A stretch of DNA of 64,000 nt from Streptomyces longisporoflavus (GCF_014649775.1 NZ_BMTR01000003.1:248001-312000), one strand, 5' to 3'. Positions 25,070 through 34,414 are shown, counted from the first letter of the stretch. Numbers and translations are program-made. The notes: generated by a model from the sequence alone, not told the origin.

Positions 25070-25606
25070 TCAGTACTCGTTGATTTCTACCGCCGGGGCG
25101 TGGTCGTGCCACGTGCAGAACACCGAGACCTTCTCGGCGCCCGACGTGAACTGCACCCGGATCCAGGTGTCCTGCTTCCACACCTGCACCGACCAGCCCG
25201 CCGCCGGAGTCGCCGAGACCAGCGTCGCGGATTCCTTGCCGAGGTCGAAGACGACCCGGCCGCCTTCGGAGGAGTAGCTCTTCACGTTGCCCGGTGCGGG
25301 CGCGGGCGCGGAGGGGGAGCTCGGCCTGCTCGTGCTCGTCTTCGACGGCTTGCTCTCGGGGGACTTGGCGGGTTTCGAGGGCTTCTTCGACTTCGACTTC
25401 GAGGGCGTGGGGGTCGGCGTCGGGTCCGGGCGGTGCGTGGAGGACGAGAGCGGCTCGGCGCGGTCGCCGTCGGCGGCCAGCGGAACGGCACGCGGCGGGT
25501 CGTAGGCGGTGCCCGCCATGACCGTGTGGACACCCCACCAGGAGAGTGTGACCGCCGCGCCCGTGGCGAGCGACCAAGCTATTGCGTGTATGAGTCCTCT
25601 GCGCAT
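25070..25606 (-). CDS. Membrane-anchored protein with Ser/Pro/Lys-rich linker
   Basis: A 178-residue protein starting at ATG 25606 (MRRGLIHAIAWSLATGAAVT). One N-terminal hydrophobic segment anchors it, followed by a low-complexity linker of Pro, Thr, Ser and Lys (about residues 60-105) and a compact extracellular domain of about 70 residues (VVFDLGKESATLVSATPAAG, then WIRVQFTSGAEKVSVFCTWH). It is divergent from the two-component system 87 bases away and could be its sensor partner or target. No family name recognised. Confidence 0.7.
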   Translation of the reverse strand: MRRGLIHAIAWSLATGAAVTLSWWGVHTVMAGTAYDPPRAVPLAADGDRAEPLSSSTHRPDPTPTPTPSKSKSKKPSKPAKSPESKPSKTSTSRPSSPSAPAPAPGNVKSYSSEGGRVVFDLGKESATLVSATPAAGWSVQVWKQDTWIRVQFTSGAEKVSVFCTWHDHAPAVEINEY

Positions 25607-25692
25607 CGCGAGCCATACTGCACCACTCGGACCGCTGGGCCCACCGTCGTCCCGGGAGACCCGGCTCACCCAGATGGCGTACGGTGCCGCCC

Positions 25693-26382
25693 ATGGCAAG
25701 TGTGCTCGTCGTCGAGGATGACCAGTTCGTACGCTCCGCTCTCATCCGGCATCTGACCGAGGCATCGCACACCGTGCGCAGCGTCGGCACGGCCCTTGAG
25801 GCGCTGCGCGAGGTGGCCCATTTCCGGTTCGACGTGGTGATCCTGGATCTCGGTCTGCCCGATCTGGACGGGTCGGAGGCGCTCAAGATGCTCCGCGGGA
25901 TCACCGACGTCCCCGTGATCATCGCCACCGCGCGTGACGACGAGGCCGAGATCGTCAGGCTCCTGAACGACGGCGCCGACGACTATCTGACCAAGCCGTT
26001 CTCCGTGGAGCACCTCTCCGCCCGGATGGCCGCCGTCCTGCGCCGCTCGCGCGTCCCGGCGGGCGAGACCCCGCCGAGCAGCGAGATACGGGTCGGCGGG
26101 CTCGCCATCGACCCGCTGCGCCGCCAGGCCGAGCTGGACGGGGCGCGGCTCGACCTGACCCGGCGCGAGTTCGATCTGCTCGCCTTCCTCGCCGGCCGGC
26201 CGGGTGTCGTCATACCCCGCAAGGAGCTGCTCGCCGAGGTGTGGCAGCAGAGTTACGGGGACGACCAGACCATCGACGTACATCTGTCGTGGCTGCGCAG
26301 GAAGTTGGGCGAGACCGCCGCCCGGCCGCGTTATCTGCACACGCTGCGGGGTGTCGGCGTCAAGCTGGAGCCACCGCTGTGA
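25693..26382 (+). CDS. OmpR-family response regulator
   Basis: A 229-residue response regulator. The receiver domain has acidic residues VVEDD, the phospho-acceptor Asp52 (VILDLGLPD), a conserved Thr in IIATARDD and Lys in YLTKPFS. The C-terminal winged helix (LDLTRREFDLLAFLAGRPGV, then TIDVHLSWLRRKLGE) is OmpR/PhoB type. ATG 25693 has no ribosome site, but TACGGT lies seven bases upstream, so a leaderless message is plausible. Its stop overlaps the kinase start (GTGA). Confidence 0.92.
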   Translation: MASVLVVEDDQFVRSALIRHLTEASHTVRSVGTALEALREVAHFRFDVVILDLGLPDLDGSEALKMLRGITDVPVIIATARDDEAEIVRLLNDGADDYLTKPFSVEHLSARMAAVLRRSRVPAGETPPSSEIRVGGLAIDPLRRQAELDGARLDLTRREFDLLAFLAGRPGVVIPRKELLAEVWQQSYGDDQTIDVHLSWLRRKLGETAARPRYLHTLRGVGVKLEPPL

Positions 26383-27767
26383 GGTGGGCGCTCGTCAAGG
26401 TGTGCCTGGCCGTCACGACGATGGTCGTGGTGGCCTTCGCCGTACCGCTCGGCCTGGTCATCCAGGAGATGGCCAGGGACCGCGCCTTCTCCAACGCCGA
26501 GCGGCACGCGGCCGGCATGGGCCCCACGCTCTCCATCACCACCGACCGCGATCAGCTGACGCGGGCCGTCGCCACGTCCGAGGCGGGCGGCGAGGGGCGG
26601 ATGGCCGTGCACGTACCGGCCGTCGACAAGGCACCTGCCCTGGAGATCGGCGACCGGCGGGCCGACGCGCGCGCGGTGGAGATCACACGCAAGGAGGGCC
26701 GGGCCAGGACGGTCACGGTCGACGGCGGCTTCGCGCTGCTCCAGCCGACGGCCCTGAGCTCCACCCAGATCGCCGTGGTCGAGATCTTCGTGCCCGAGGG
26801 CGCGGTCAGCAACGGCGTGACCACGGCCTGGCTGGTGCTCGCGGGGGTCGGCGTCGCGCTGATCATCGGGTCCGTGGCGGTGGCGGACCGGCTCGGCGTA
26901 CGGATGGTGCAGCCCGCCAAGCGGCTCGTGGGCGCGGCGCAGTCCCTCGGCGAGGGAAAGCTGGGCGCGCGGGTCCAGGAGGAGGGGCCGACCGAACTGC
27001 GCCTTGCGGCCGTGGCGTTCAACTCCATGGCCGACCAGGTGGTGCAACTCCTGGCCAACGAACGCGAGCTCGCGGCGGACCTCTCGCACCGCCTGCGCAC
27101 CCCGCTGACGGTGCTGCGGCTCAACGCGGCCTCGCTGGGCGACGGCCCCGCGGCCGAGCAGACCCGTATCGCGGTGGAGAAGCTCGAACGCGAGGTCGAC
27201 ACGATCATCCGTACCGCACGCGACGCCAAACCGCAGACCGTGACGGTCGGCCCCGGTGCGGGCTGCGACGCCTCCGAGGTGATCCGGGACCGGATGGCCT
27301 TCTGGTCGGCGCTCGCCGAGGACGAGGGGCGCGAGGCGCGCGTCGCGGGGGTGGAGCGGCCGGTGTGGATACCGGTCGCGCGGCCCGAACTGGTCGCCGC
27401 CCTGGACGCGTTGCTGGGCAACGTCTTCCGGCACACGCGGGAGGGCGCGGCGTTCGCGGTGGACGTGCACAGCGGCGAGGACGCCGTGATCGTCCTGGTG
27501 TCGGACGCGGGGGCGGGCATCGCCGACCCCGAGGCCGCGTTGGCGCGGGGCGCGGGGTCGGGGGCGGACGGTTCCACCGGCCTGGGGCTCGACATCGTGC
27601 GGCAGCTCGCGGAGTCCACGGGCGGGGATGTCCGTATCGGGCGGTCCGTGCTCGGCGGGACCGAGGTCCGGATCTGGATCCAGCTGGACGGGCGGCGGCC
27701 GGTCGCCGGGGGGCGTGGGCACGGGGGTTCCGTACGTCGGCGTAAGCGTGTCCCGAGCGTCCGCTAG
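26379..27767 (+). CDS. Sensor histidine kinase
   Basis: A 462-residue membrane kinase paired with the preceding regulator. Two membrane segments (CLAVTTMVVVAFAVPLGLVI and AWLVLAGVGVALIIGSVAVA) flank an extracellular region of about 110 residues. HAMP and HisKA follow with the phospho-histidine in ADLSHRLRTPLTVLRL. The HATPase domain has an N-box (ALDALLGNVFRHTRE), a G1 box (SDAGAGIAD) and a G2 box (GSTGLGLDIVRQL). The GTG 26379 start overlaps the regulator stop. The signal is unknown; the divergent membrane-anchored protein may contribute. Confidence 0.92.
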   Translation: MRWALVKVCLAVTTMVVVAFAVPLGLVIQEMARDRAFSNAERHAAGMGPTLSITTDRDQLTRAVATSEAGGEGRMAVHVPAVDKAPALEIGDRRADARAVEITRKEGRARTVTVDGGFALLQPTALSSTQIAVVEIFVPEGAVSNGVTTAWLVLAGVGVALIIGSVAVADRLGVRMVQPAKRLVGAAQSLGEGKLGARVQEEGPTELRLAAVAFNSMADQVVQLLANERELAADLSHRLRTPLTVLRLNAASLGDGPAAEQTRIAVEKLEREVDTIIRTARDAKPQTVTVGPGAGCDASEVIRDRMAFWSALAEDEGREARVAGVERPVWIPVARPELVAALDALLGNVFRHTREGAAFAVDVHSGEDAVIVLVSDAGAGIADPEAALARGAGSGADGSTGLGLDIVRQLAESTGGDVRIGRSVLGGTEVRIWIQLDGRRPVAGGRGHGGSVRRRKRVPSVR

Positions 27768-27775
27768 GCCCTGAA

Positions 27776-27919
27776 CCGCCGCTTCGCGGCGGATATTTTC
27801 CCGCCCTCCCACCCGATCACCCCGCGTCCGACTGTGAACGGAGCGCAGGTAGTTTCCGTCCAGGGGCTGACTCCGGGTGTCGGGTGGGTGGGCGGGAGAA
27901 GATCCGCGCGAAGCGCGGG
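27776..27919. repeat. MITE-like inverted repeat element (dispersed intergenic repeat)
   Basis: The left arm (27776-27822) begins CCGCCGCTTCGCGGCGG, then ATATTTTCCCGCCCTCCCAC. The right arm (27875-27919) is its imperfect reverse complement (GGGTGGGTGGGCGGGAGAAG, then a hairpin around GCGCGAAGCGC). A 52-base spacer separates them. Each arm ends in a small hairpin. The same core recurs at 18220 and, in part, at 8929, so this is a dispersed family. It lies in the 332-base gap between the kinase and the GH18 gene and may terminate the kinase transcript. Confidence 0.65.
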
Positions 27920-28099
27920 AAGGTGTCCGCGGCTCGCACCCGGGAGCACCCGGAGCCCACCATTAAACGCTCCCGATCGCTTCCTTAAGCGCACCCTAAG
28001 ATCCAGTGCAGAGCCCAGATTGCCCGCTATGTCGCGCCCCCGCGGGGCTAAGTTGCTGACGCACCCCCACCCCCCCCGCACAGCTAAGGCAGGCACGCC

Positions 28100-29146
28100 A
28101 TGAGCAGCACCCATCGGCGCACGGTGAGCACCAAGTCCAAGGTCATAGGCGGCATCGTGGCCGCGGGCCTCGTCGGCGGCGGCGCTTTCCTCTTCTCCGG
28201 GACGGCCCTCGCGACCAAGGCCCCCGCGGAGGAGACCCCCGCCGAGGCAGCCGCGCAGGCCAAGTTCGCCCCGTTCGTGGACACGTCGCTCGCCCCGGCG
28301 TACGACCTCGTTGACACCGCCGACAAGACCGGCGTGAAGGAGTTCAACCTCGCCTTCATCACCTCCGGCGGCAGCTGCGAGCCCCTGTGGGGCGGCACCA
28401 CCGGACTCGACGACGACAAGGTGGCCTCGCAGATAGCGGCCCTGCGGGCCAAGGGCGGCGACGTAAGCGTGTCCTTCGGCGGCGCCGCGGGCTCCGAGCT
28501 CGGCCTCAAGTGCGACAGCGCCGACGCCCTCGCCGAGGCGTACGGCAAGGTCATCGACAAGTACGAGCTGACCAAGGTCGACTTCGACATCGAGGGCGCT
28601 GCCCTGCCCGACACCGCCGCCAACACCCGCCGCGCGCAGGCCATCGCGCAGTTGCAGAAGGACCACGAGGGCCTGGACGTCTCGTTCACGCTGCCCGTCA
28701 TGCCCGAGGGCCTGACGCAGCCGGGCGTGGACCTGGTCGCCGACGCCAAGAAGAACGGCGTCAAGGTCTCCGCCGTCAACATCATGGCGATGGACTACGG
28801 GCCTTCCTACAGCGGCGACATGGGCCAGTACGCCATCGACGCGGCGACCGCCACGCAGAAGCAGATCAAGGGCGCCCTCGACCTGTCCGACGAGGCGGCA
28901 TGGAAGGCCGTCGCGGTCACCCCGATGATCGGCGTCAACGACGTCACCACCGAGGTCTTCAAGGTCGACGACGCCGCGCAGCTGGTGAAGTTCGCCGAGG
29001 AGAAGGGCCTCGGCTGGCTCTCCATGTGGTCCTCGACCCGCGACAAGGCCTGCGAGGGCGGCGCCAACAACGGGGCTCAGCCCACCTGTTCGTCGATCGA
29101 GCAGGAGCCGCTCGCCTTCACGAAGGCGCTCGGCGTCTACAAGTAA
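28100..29146 (+). CDS. Secreted GH18 glycoside hydrolase (chitinase-like)
   Basis: A 348-residue exported protein of glycoside hydrolase family 18. A signal peptide (VIGGIVAAGLVGGGAFLFSG) is followed by a TIM barrel. The catalytic strand reads KVDFDIEGAAL, retaining the Asp-x-Glu end of the DxxDxDxE motif including the acid/base glutamate but with Thr at the first position. VSAVNIMAMDYGPSY matches the family substrate-strand motif. There is no carbohydrate-binding domain. ATG 28100 follows a weak AAGG. It may act on chitin or related N-acetylglucosamine polymers. Confidence 0.82.
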   Translation: MSSTHRRTVSTKSKVIGGIVAAGLVGGGAFLFSGTALATKAPAEETPAEAAAQAKFAPFVDTSLAPAYDLVDTADKTGVKEFNLAFITSGGSCEPLWGGTTGLDDDKVASQIAALRAKGGDVSVSFGGAAGSELGLKCDSADALAEAYGKVIDKYELTKVDFDIEGAALPDTAANTRRAQAIAQLQKDHEGLDVSFTLPVMPEGLTQPGVDLVADAKKNGVKVSAVNIMAMDYGPSYSGDMGQYAIDAATATQKQIKGALDLSDEAAWKAVAVTPMIGVNDVTTEVFKVDDAAQLVKFAEEKGLGWLSMWSSTRDKACEGGANNGAQPTCSSIEQEPLAFTKALGVYK

Positions 29147-29253
29147 AGCCGCGACACCCCATAGCCACCGCCCCCCACGGCGCCTCGACCGGCACCCCAC
29201 ATCCCCCCACCCGGTCGGGGCGCCACCCATGTCTGGACTCTGGCATCCAGCCT

Positions 29254-30903
29254 CTAGCCCCTGCTCGCCTGCCACTCCGACGCGTAGTCGTTGAAGATCG
29301 CCCGCAGATGATGCCCGATCTTCAGGTAGTCGAGGTCGTCCAGGTTGGCGAGCGACACCCGCACCGACCACTCGGGCCCCTCGAAGCCGCCGCCGTTCAG
29401 GAGCACCACATGGGTCTGCTCGGCGAGGCGGAACAGCGGGTCGACGGGTTCGTAGTTCTTCTCGAGGAAGTCGGCGAAGTCCTTGCCGTGGACGCGTTCC
29501 GCCTCGGCGAGCAGATCGAGCTCGATGTAGTAGCCGGCCCGGTGCGGATCGTCCGAGACCTTCATCTCGGCTCCTTCCAGCAGGAGTTCGAGCCTCTGCC
29601 GCACGATCGCGCGGATACGCAGCTTGTACGCCTGCCCCTCGTCCAGCATGTCGAAGAGGGAGAAGAGGACCATCATCGTCTGCTGGGGGAGCGAGAGACC
29701 GGAGGTGTGGTTCAGGGCCACCTGCCGGGAGTCCGCGACGAGGCGGTCGATGAACTTGATCTTCTCGGGCTCCAGCGTCAGCGTCCCGTACCGCTTGGCG
29801 AGCCGGGCCTTCTCGTCCCGCGGAAGAGCGGCGATGAGCTGGTCGATGACGTTGTCGTCGTTGAGGCCGATGACGCCGAGCCGCCAGCCGGTGCAGCCGT
29901 AGTGCTTGGAGTACGAGTAGACGAGCAGCGTGTTGTGGGGCAGGTCTGCGGCGATGGAGCGAAAGCCCTCGACGAACGTCCCGTACACGTCGTCCGTCAC
30001 GATCAGCAGGTTCGGGTTCGAGGTGGCGACGATCTCCTTGATCTGGTCCGCGACGCGCTGACTCAGCGCCAGTGAGGGCGGGTTGGAGGGATTGACCAGG
30101 CAGAGCATCTTGATGGCGGGGTCCGCGAGCTTGGCCACCTCCTCCTCGGGATAGCGCCACTCCCGCACACCCGCCTCGGCGAACATGCTGGCCTGGACGT
30201 ACGTCACGTCGAACTCGTACGTGTCGAGCTCGGGAATCTCCACGTACGGCGTGAAGACCGGCACCATCAGGGCGATCTTGTCGCCCTTGTGCAGGACGCC
30301 GTTCTTCATGAGCGAGTCGAAGATGTAGCACATCGCGGCCGTGCCGCCCTCGGTGGCGAACAGGCTCAGGTTGCCCGCCGGGGGCTTGTGGTCGAACATC
30401 TCGTCGGTGACGTAGCCGCGGACGATCTGCTCGGCGTGCTTCATCATCCGGTCCGGGACCGGGTAGTTGTCGCCGACCGAGCAGTCCGTCAGCTCATGGA
30501 TGAAGTCGTCCCTGACGAAGCCGAAGCGTTCGACGGCGTACTCGACGCACTTCTGGAGCAGGTCGATGCCGGGCAGATCCGGGTGCTGCCGTACGAAGGT
30601 GTCGAAGCGGGCGCCCGACCCCTCTTTCTCCGGCATGCCGCCCAGGTTGTCGGCGGTCCAGACGCGGCGGGACTCGGAGAGGGCGAAGTAGCCGAGCGCG
30701 TAGAAGGCCTCGCGGGGTCCTGTGGCGACCCAGTTGGGGTTTCCGCGGCCCGCGTTGAGCATCTGCGGGATGGACTTCTCCTTCTGGCCCGGCTTGTCCT
30801 CCTGCACGGCCCGGGCGATCTCGATGAACTTGTCCTTCAGCTCGAACGGGCTGAGCTGGGCGAACGACTGGATTTCCTCGCGGGTGAAGGTGGTCTTGGG
30901 CAC
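29254..30903 (-). CDS. asdA: Aspartate 4-decarboxylase / bifunctional aspartate transaminase
   Basis: A 549-residue PLP enzyme of fold type I matching L-aspartate beta-decarboxylase, which converts aspartate to alanine and CO2. The PLP-lysine region is LLVYSYSKHYGCTGWRLGVI, with the aminotransferase aspartate strand in NLLIVTDDVYGTF and substrate/cofactor loops VNPSNPPSLALS. The start is GTG 30903 with GAGGAA upstream. It lies 29 bases after two aspartate-alanine exchanger genes in one operon, so imported aspartate is decarboxylated and alanine exported, consuming a cytoplasmic proton. Confidence 0.88.
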   Translation of the reverse strand: MPKTTFTREEIQSFAQLSPFELKDKFIEIARAVQEDKPGQKEKSIPQMLNAGRGNPNWVATGPREAFYALGYFALSESRRVWTADNLGGMPEKEGSGARFDTFVRQHPDLPGIDLLQKCVEYAVERFGFVRDDFIHELTDCSVGDNYPVPDRMMKHAEQIVRGYVTDEMFDHKPPAGNLSLFATEGGTAAMCYIFDSLMKNGVLHKGDKIALMVPVFTPYVEIPELDTYEFDVTYVQASMFAEAGVREWRYPEEEVAKLADPAIKMLCLVNPSNPPSLALSQRVADQIKEIVATSNPNLLIVTDDVYGTFVEGFRSIAADLPHNTLLVYSYSKHYGCTGWRLGVIGLNDDNVIDQLIAALPRDEKARLAKRYGTLTLEPEKIKFIDRLVADSRQVALNHTSGLSLPQQTMMVLFSLFDMLDEGQAYKLRIRAIVRQRLELLLEGAEMKVSDDPHRAGYYIELDLLAEAERVHGKDFADFLEKNYEPVDPLFRLAEQTHVVLLNGGGFEGPEWSVRVSLANLDDLDYLKIGHHLRAIFNDYASEWQASRG

Positions 30904-30932
30904 GGCTCGTTCCTCACGTGGGGGAGCGGGGG

Positions 30933-32636
30933 TCAGTGGTGGAGCAGGACGATGACGGCGCCCCAGATGGTCAGGAGCACGTTGCTGATGGCGTACGGGA
31001 TCGTGTAGCCCAGCGTCGGGATCTGGGATCTGGACGTCTCGTTGATCGCGCCGATCGCCGCGGTGGTCGTCTGGCCGCCGGCCAGGACTCCCATCAGGAT
31101 CGGGAAGCGGATCTTCTGCACGTGGTGCCCGAAGAGGAAACCGACGATCAGCGGGAGCACCGTGGCGATCGCACCGAAGAGGAGCAGCCCCCAGCCCGCC
31201 GTGGAGAGACCGGAGGTGAAGCTCGGGCCCGCGTTGATGCCGACGACCGCGACGAAGAGACAGAGCCCGAGGGTGTCCATGAACCACTGGGCGCCGGGCG
31301 GGACGTTCCCGTACGTCGGGTACTTGCCGCGGATCCACCCGAAGACGAGCCCCATGATCAGCGCCCCCCCGGACGTGGAGAGCGAGATCGGCACGCCGCC
31401 CGCGGTGAGTGCCGGGATGCCGATGCAGCCGCCGAGGAAGATGCCGAGGCCCACCCAGACCATGTCGGTGGCGAAGGACGTCGGCACGGGCTTGCCGAGT
31501 TCCTTGCCCGCCGGGTCCACCAGGCGTTTGGGGCCGGTGAGGATCAGGGTGTCGCCGCGTTCCAGCTCGGTGGTCAGGCGGTAGGGGAACTCGGACCCGG
31601 AGCGGTACAGCTTGTCGACGTAGACGCCGACCATGAACGGCTCGCGGCGCAGCTCGCCGATGGTCCGGCCGAGCCGGTGCTTCTCGGAGGCGACGACATG
31701 CAGGGTCTCGGTCTCATAGCCGAGGAGTTCGACGTCGTCGGTCTCGGCGCCGACGTGCGTACGCGGGTCGAACTCGACGAGCGAGCCGCGCAGTGCGCTC
31801 AGCGCGACGACATCGCCCTCGCGCAGGGCCGTGCGCTGGTCGTGGTCGAGGATGTTCCCCTCTCTGCGTACGCGGGTGATGTAGACCCGGCGGCCCAGCT
31901 CGCGCTGCTGCTTCTCGAAGTCCTCGATGGTGCGGCCCGCGAGGTCGGGGCGCTGGACGGTGTAGGCGCGCAGGACGACCTCGTAGTAGCCCTCGGCCAG
32001 GTCGGGGTTGTCGCCGGGGGTGTCGAGCTCCTTCGCCAGGGCGGCCGATTCCGCTGCCAGATCCTTGCGGTAGAGCTTCGGCAGGACGTTGGCGAGCAGC
32101 ATCGCGCAGAGGATCGTGCCGAGGGGGTAGGTCACCGCGTACCCGATGGCGACCAGGTTCGACTCGCTCTTGACCTGCGCGGAGCTGAGTCCCGGCAGGT
32201 TGGAGATCGCGTCGCCCGCGACACCGATGACGGCGGACTGGGTGAGCGCCCCGCCGAGCAGCCCGGCCGAGAGCCCGGGCCCGTAGCCGAGCATCGCGGC
32301 GAAGCCCCAGCAGACGAGCAGGCCGGTCACGCAGACCACGACGGCGTTGAGCACCTGCGGAAGGCCGTCCTTCTTCAGGCCGCGGAAGAACTGCGGGCCG
32401 ACCTTGTAGCCGAGGGCGAAGAGGAACATCGTGAAGAAGAGGTTCTTCACCGTCCCGTCGATCTCGACCTTGAACTGCGCCCCGAGCAGCAGCCCCGCGA
32501 CGAGACAGCCGGTGACCGCGCCGAGGGCGATCGCCTTGTAGCGCAGCTTTCCGAAGAGGAAGCCGATCGCCACGGTGATGAAGACGAGCAGCTCCGGATG
32601 GGGCTGGAAGATGTTCCGGTTGAGGAAGTCGATCAT
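30933..32636 (-). CDS. aspT: Aspartate-alanine antiporter (AspT/YidE family), second copy
   Basis: A 567-residue transporter of the aspartate:alanine exchanger family. About five membrane segments at each end flank a cytoplasmic middle region with two RCK_C (TrkA-C) domains (RTIEDFEKQQRELGRRVYIT and RTIGELRREPFMVGVYVDKL). Half-repeat motifs FALGYKVGPQFFRGL and VVGINAGPSFTSGL are visible. ATG 32636 follows a GGAG. It sits between another copy and the aspartate decarboxylase. In lactic acid bacteria one AspT swaps Asp(out) for Ala(in) and builds a proton motive force; here there are two. Confidence 0.85.
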   Translation of the reverse strand: MIDFLNRNIFQPHPELLVFITVAIGFLFGKLRYKAIALGAVTGCLVAGLLLGAQFKVEIDGTVKNLFFTMFLFALGYKVGPQFFRGLKKDGLPQVLNAVVVCVTGLLVCWGFAAMLGYGPGLSAGLLGGALTQSAVIGVAGDAISNLPGLSSAQVKSESNLVAIGYAVTYPLGTILCAMLLANVLPKLYRKDLAAESAALAKELDTPGDNPDLAEGYYEVVLRAYTVQRPDLAGRTIEDFEKQQRELGRRVYITRVRREGNILDHDQRTALREGDVVALSALRGSLVEFDPRTHVGAETDDVELLGYETETLHVVASEKHRLGRTIGELRREPFMVGVYVDKLYRSGSEFPYRLTTELERGDTLILTGPKRLVDPAGKELGKPVPTSFATDMVWVGLGIFLGGCIGIPALTAGGVPISLSTSGGALIMGLVFGWIRGKYPTYGNVPPGAQWFMDTLGLCLFVAVVGINAGPSFTSGLSTAGWGLLLFGAIATVLPLIVGFLFGHHVQKIRFPILMGVLAGGQTTTAAIGAINETSRSQIPTLGYTIPYAISNVLLTIWGAVIVLLHH

Positions 32637-32683
32637 TTTCTACGCTCCGGATGTGCGCCGGGGTACGCCGGGTGTGCTGCTCT

Positions 32684-34369
32684 TCAGGAGCCGAGTACGC
32701 CGACGAGGATCGGCCCGGTCAGGGGGAGCAGGAAGTTGGAGAGGGCGTAAGTGATCGTGTAGCCGAGCAAGGGGACCGAGCTCTGGGCCACCTGGGTGAC
32801 GGAGGTGATCGCCGGGGTCGAGCACTGCTGGCCCGCGATGGCACCGATCAGGAGCGGTTTCTCGATCTTCAGGAGCTTGCGGCCCACGAAGAGCGAGATC
32901 GTCGCGGGTACGAGGACCATCGCGATCCCGGCGAACGGAAGCAGCACCCCGTACTGCTTGAGCAGCGGCCAGGCCTGCGGCCCCGAGACGAGCCCCGTAC
33001 AGGCGATGAAGATCGCCAGCCCCATGTCCTTGATGGTGTTGGCCGCCTGCGGCGGGAACGCCCCGAAGGTCTGCCTGCGGGAGCGGAACCAGCCGAAGAG
33101 CAGCCCGGAGACCAGACAGCCGCCGCCCGTGCCGAGGGACATCGGCACGTCGCCGAAGTGCACGACGACCTGCCCGAGCAGGGAACCGGCCGCGATCCCG
33201 AGCCCCAGATAGATGAAGTCGGTGGCGTCGTTCTTGACGACCGCGCCGATCTTGGCGACCAGCTTGTTCAGACCGGACCGCGCGCCCACCAGGGTGAGCA
33301 CGTCACCGCGGCGCACGGTGGTGCCCCCGGCGGCGGGCAGATGCTGGTCACCGCGCAGTACGTCGGTGACGTACACGCCGTCCTTGACGAACTCGGGATG
33401 GGCGCGCTGCAACTCCTCCACGCTCAGGCCGTCCGACGACTTCTCGGTGACGGCGACCTGGGTGGTGGCGAGCGGGGTGTCGACGCCGGGGATGCCGGGG
33501 GTCTCGGTGCCGATGAGCCGGCCCGCCTCGATGGTGTTGGCACGCAGGCCCACGACGAGGACCAGGTCGGAGAGGGTCAGGGCGAGATCCGGGCGGGGCG
33601 TGAGCGTCTTGCTGCCGCGTTTGACGGCCTCGACGGTGACCCGCCCCTCAAGCTCGGACTCCAGGTCGCCGACGGTCCTGCCGTCGGCCGTCGTCACCAG
33701 ATAGGTGCGGCCGACCATGCCCGGCAGGGCCTGGCGCTCGTCGGACTCCAGGCCGCCGCCCGAGCCGCGCATCTTCTCCCACAGCTCGCGCGAGGCGTCC
33801 CGCAGGTTTATGCGCAGCATCATCGGCATGATCTGGCTGGTGTAGAGCACGATGGTGATCAGGCCGAAGAGGTAGCAGACCGTGTACGCGGTGGCGACGT
33901 GCCCCTGGTACTGGGTGATCTGGTCCGGGGTGAGCCCGTCGAGCTTGCCGATGGCCTCGGTCGCCGTACCGACGACGGCCGACTCGGTGGCCGCGCCCGC
34001 CAGGATGCCCGACGCCGTGCCGACGTCCAGGTCGAAGGCCTTGGCCAGGCCGAGCGCGATGCCCAGGACACAGACGAGCTCGATCGCGCAGAGCGCGAAG
34101 AACCGCAGGCTCTTGCGGTTGAGGTTGGAGAAGAACTGCGGGCCCGCGAGATAGCCCAGGGCGAAGATGAAGAGCGCGAAGAAGATCGTCTTGACGTCGT
34201 CGGAGACGACCACCTTGGCCCAGGCGCCAAGGAGCAGCGAGACGATCAGGGTGCCGCAGATGCCGCCCAGGGTGATGGGGCCGACGCGCACCTTGCCCAA
34301 CAGGTAGCCCAGGGCGAGGCAGACGAACAGCGCGAACTCGGGGTGATCACGGAGTACGCCCACGGGCAC
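32684..34369 (-). CDS. aspT: Aspartate-alanine antiporter (AspT/YidE family), first copy
   Basis: A 561-residue paralogue of the next gene with the same layout: membrane half (FALGYLAGPQFFSNL), cytoplasmic RCK_C pair, and a second membrane half (FIACTGLVSGPQAWPLL, then GAIAGQQCSTPAITSVTQVA). The GTG start at 34369 is the first gene of the operon. The two copies are diverged and may form a heteromer or have different substrate preference. A dyad at 34394-34404 lies 25 bases upstream and may be the operator. Confidence 0.85.
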   Translation of the reverse strand: MPVGVLRDHPEFALFVCLALGYLLGKVRVGPITLGGICGTLIVSLLLGAWAKVVVSDDVKTIFFALFIFALGYLAGPQFFSNLNRKSLRFFALCAIELVCVLGIALGLAKAFDLDVGTASGILAGAATESAVVGTATEAIGKLDGLTPDQITQYQGHVATAYTVCYLFGLITIVLYTSQIMPMMLRINLRDASRELWEKMRGSGGGLESDERQALPGMVGRTYLVTTADGRTVGDLESELEGRVTVEAVKRGSKTLTPRPDLALTLSDLVLVVGLRANTIEAGRLIGTETPGIPGVDTPLATTQVAVTEKSSDGLSVEELQRAHPEFVKDGVYVTDVLRGDQHLPAAGGTTVRRGDVLTLVGARSGLNKLVAKIGAVVKNDATDFIYLGLGIAAGSLLGQVVVHFGDVPMSLGTGGGCLVSGLLFGWFRSRRQTFGAFPPQAANTIKDMGLAIFIACTGLVSGPQAWPLLKQYGVLLPFAGIAMVLVPATISLFVGRKLLKIEKPLLIGAIAGQQCSTPAITSVTQVAQSSVPLLGYTITYALSNFLLPLTGPILVGVLGS

Positions 34370-34393
34370 TCACCGTGCCTGGTCTATTGCGTT

Positions 34394-34404
34394 ATATGGC
34401 ATAT
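34394..34404. promoter_or_regulatory. Dyad in the aspT operon promoter region
   Basis: ATATGGCATAT is an 11-base palindrome with a single central base, extended on the minus strand to ACATATGCCATATAA. It is AT-rich in a GC-rich context and sits 25 bases upstream of the first aspT start, where a -10 element or an operator would be expected. A GntR-type regulator is conceivable but none is encoded next to it. Confidence 0.45.
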
Positions 34405-34414
34405 GTGAAACCTA

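Noticed and set aside
30918..32750. 610-codon frame antisense to the second aspT
   Set aside because: Mirror of a clear membrane transporter; highly charged and without motifs.
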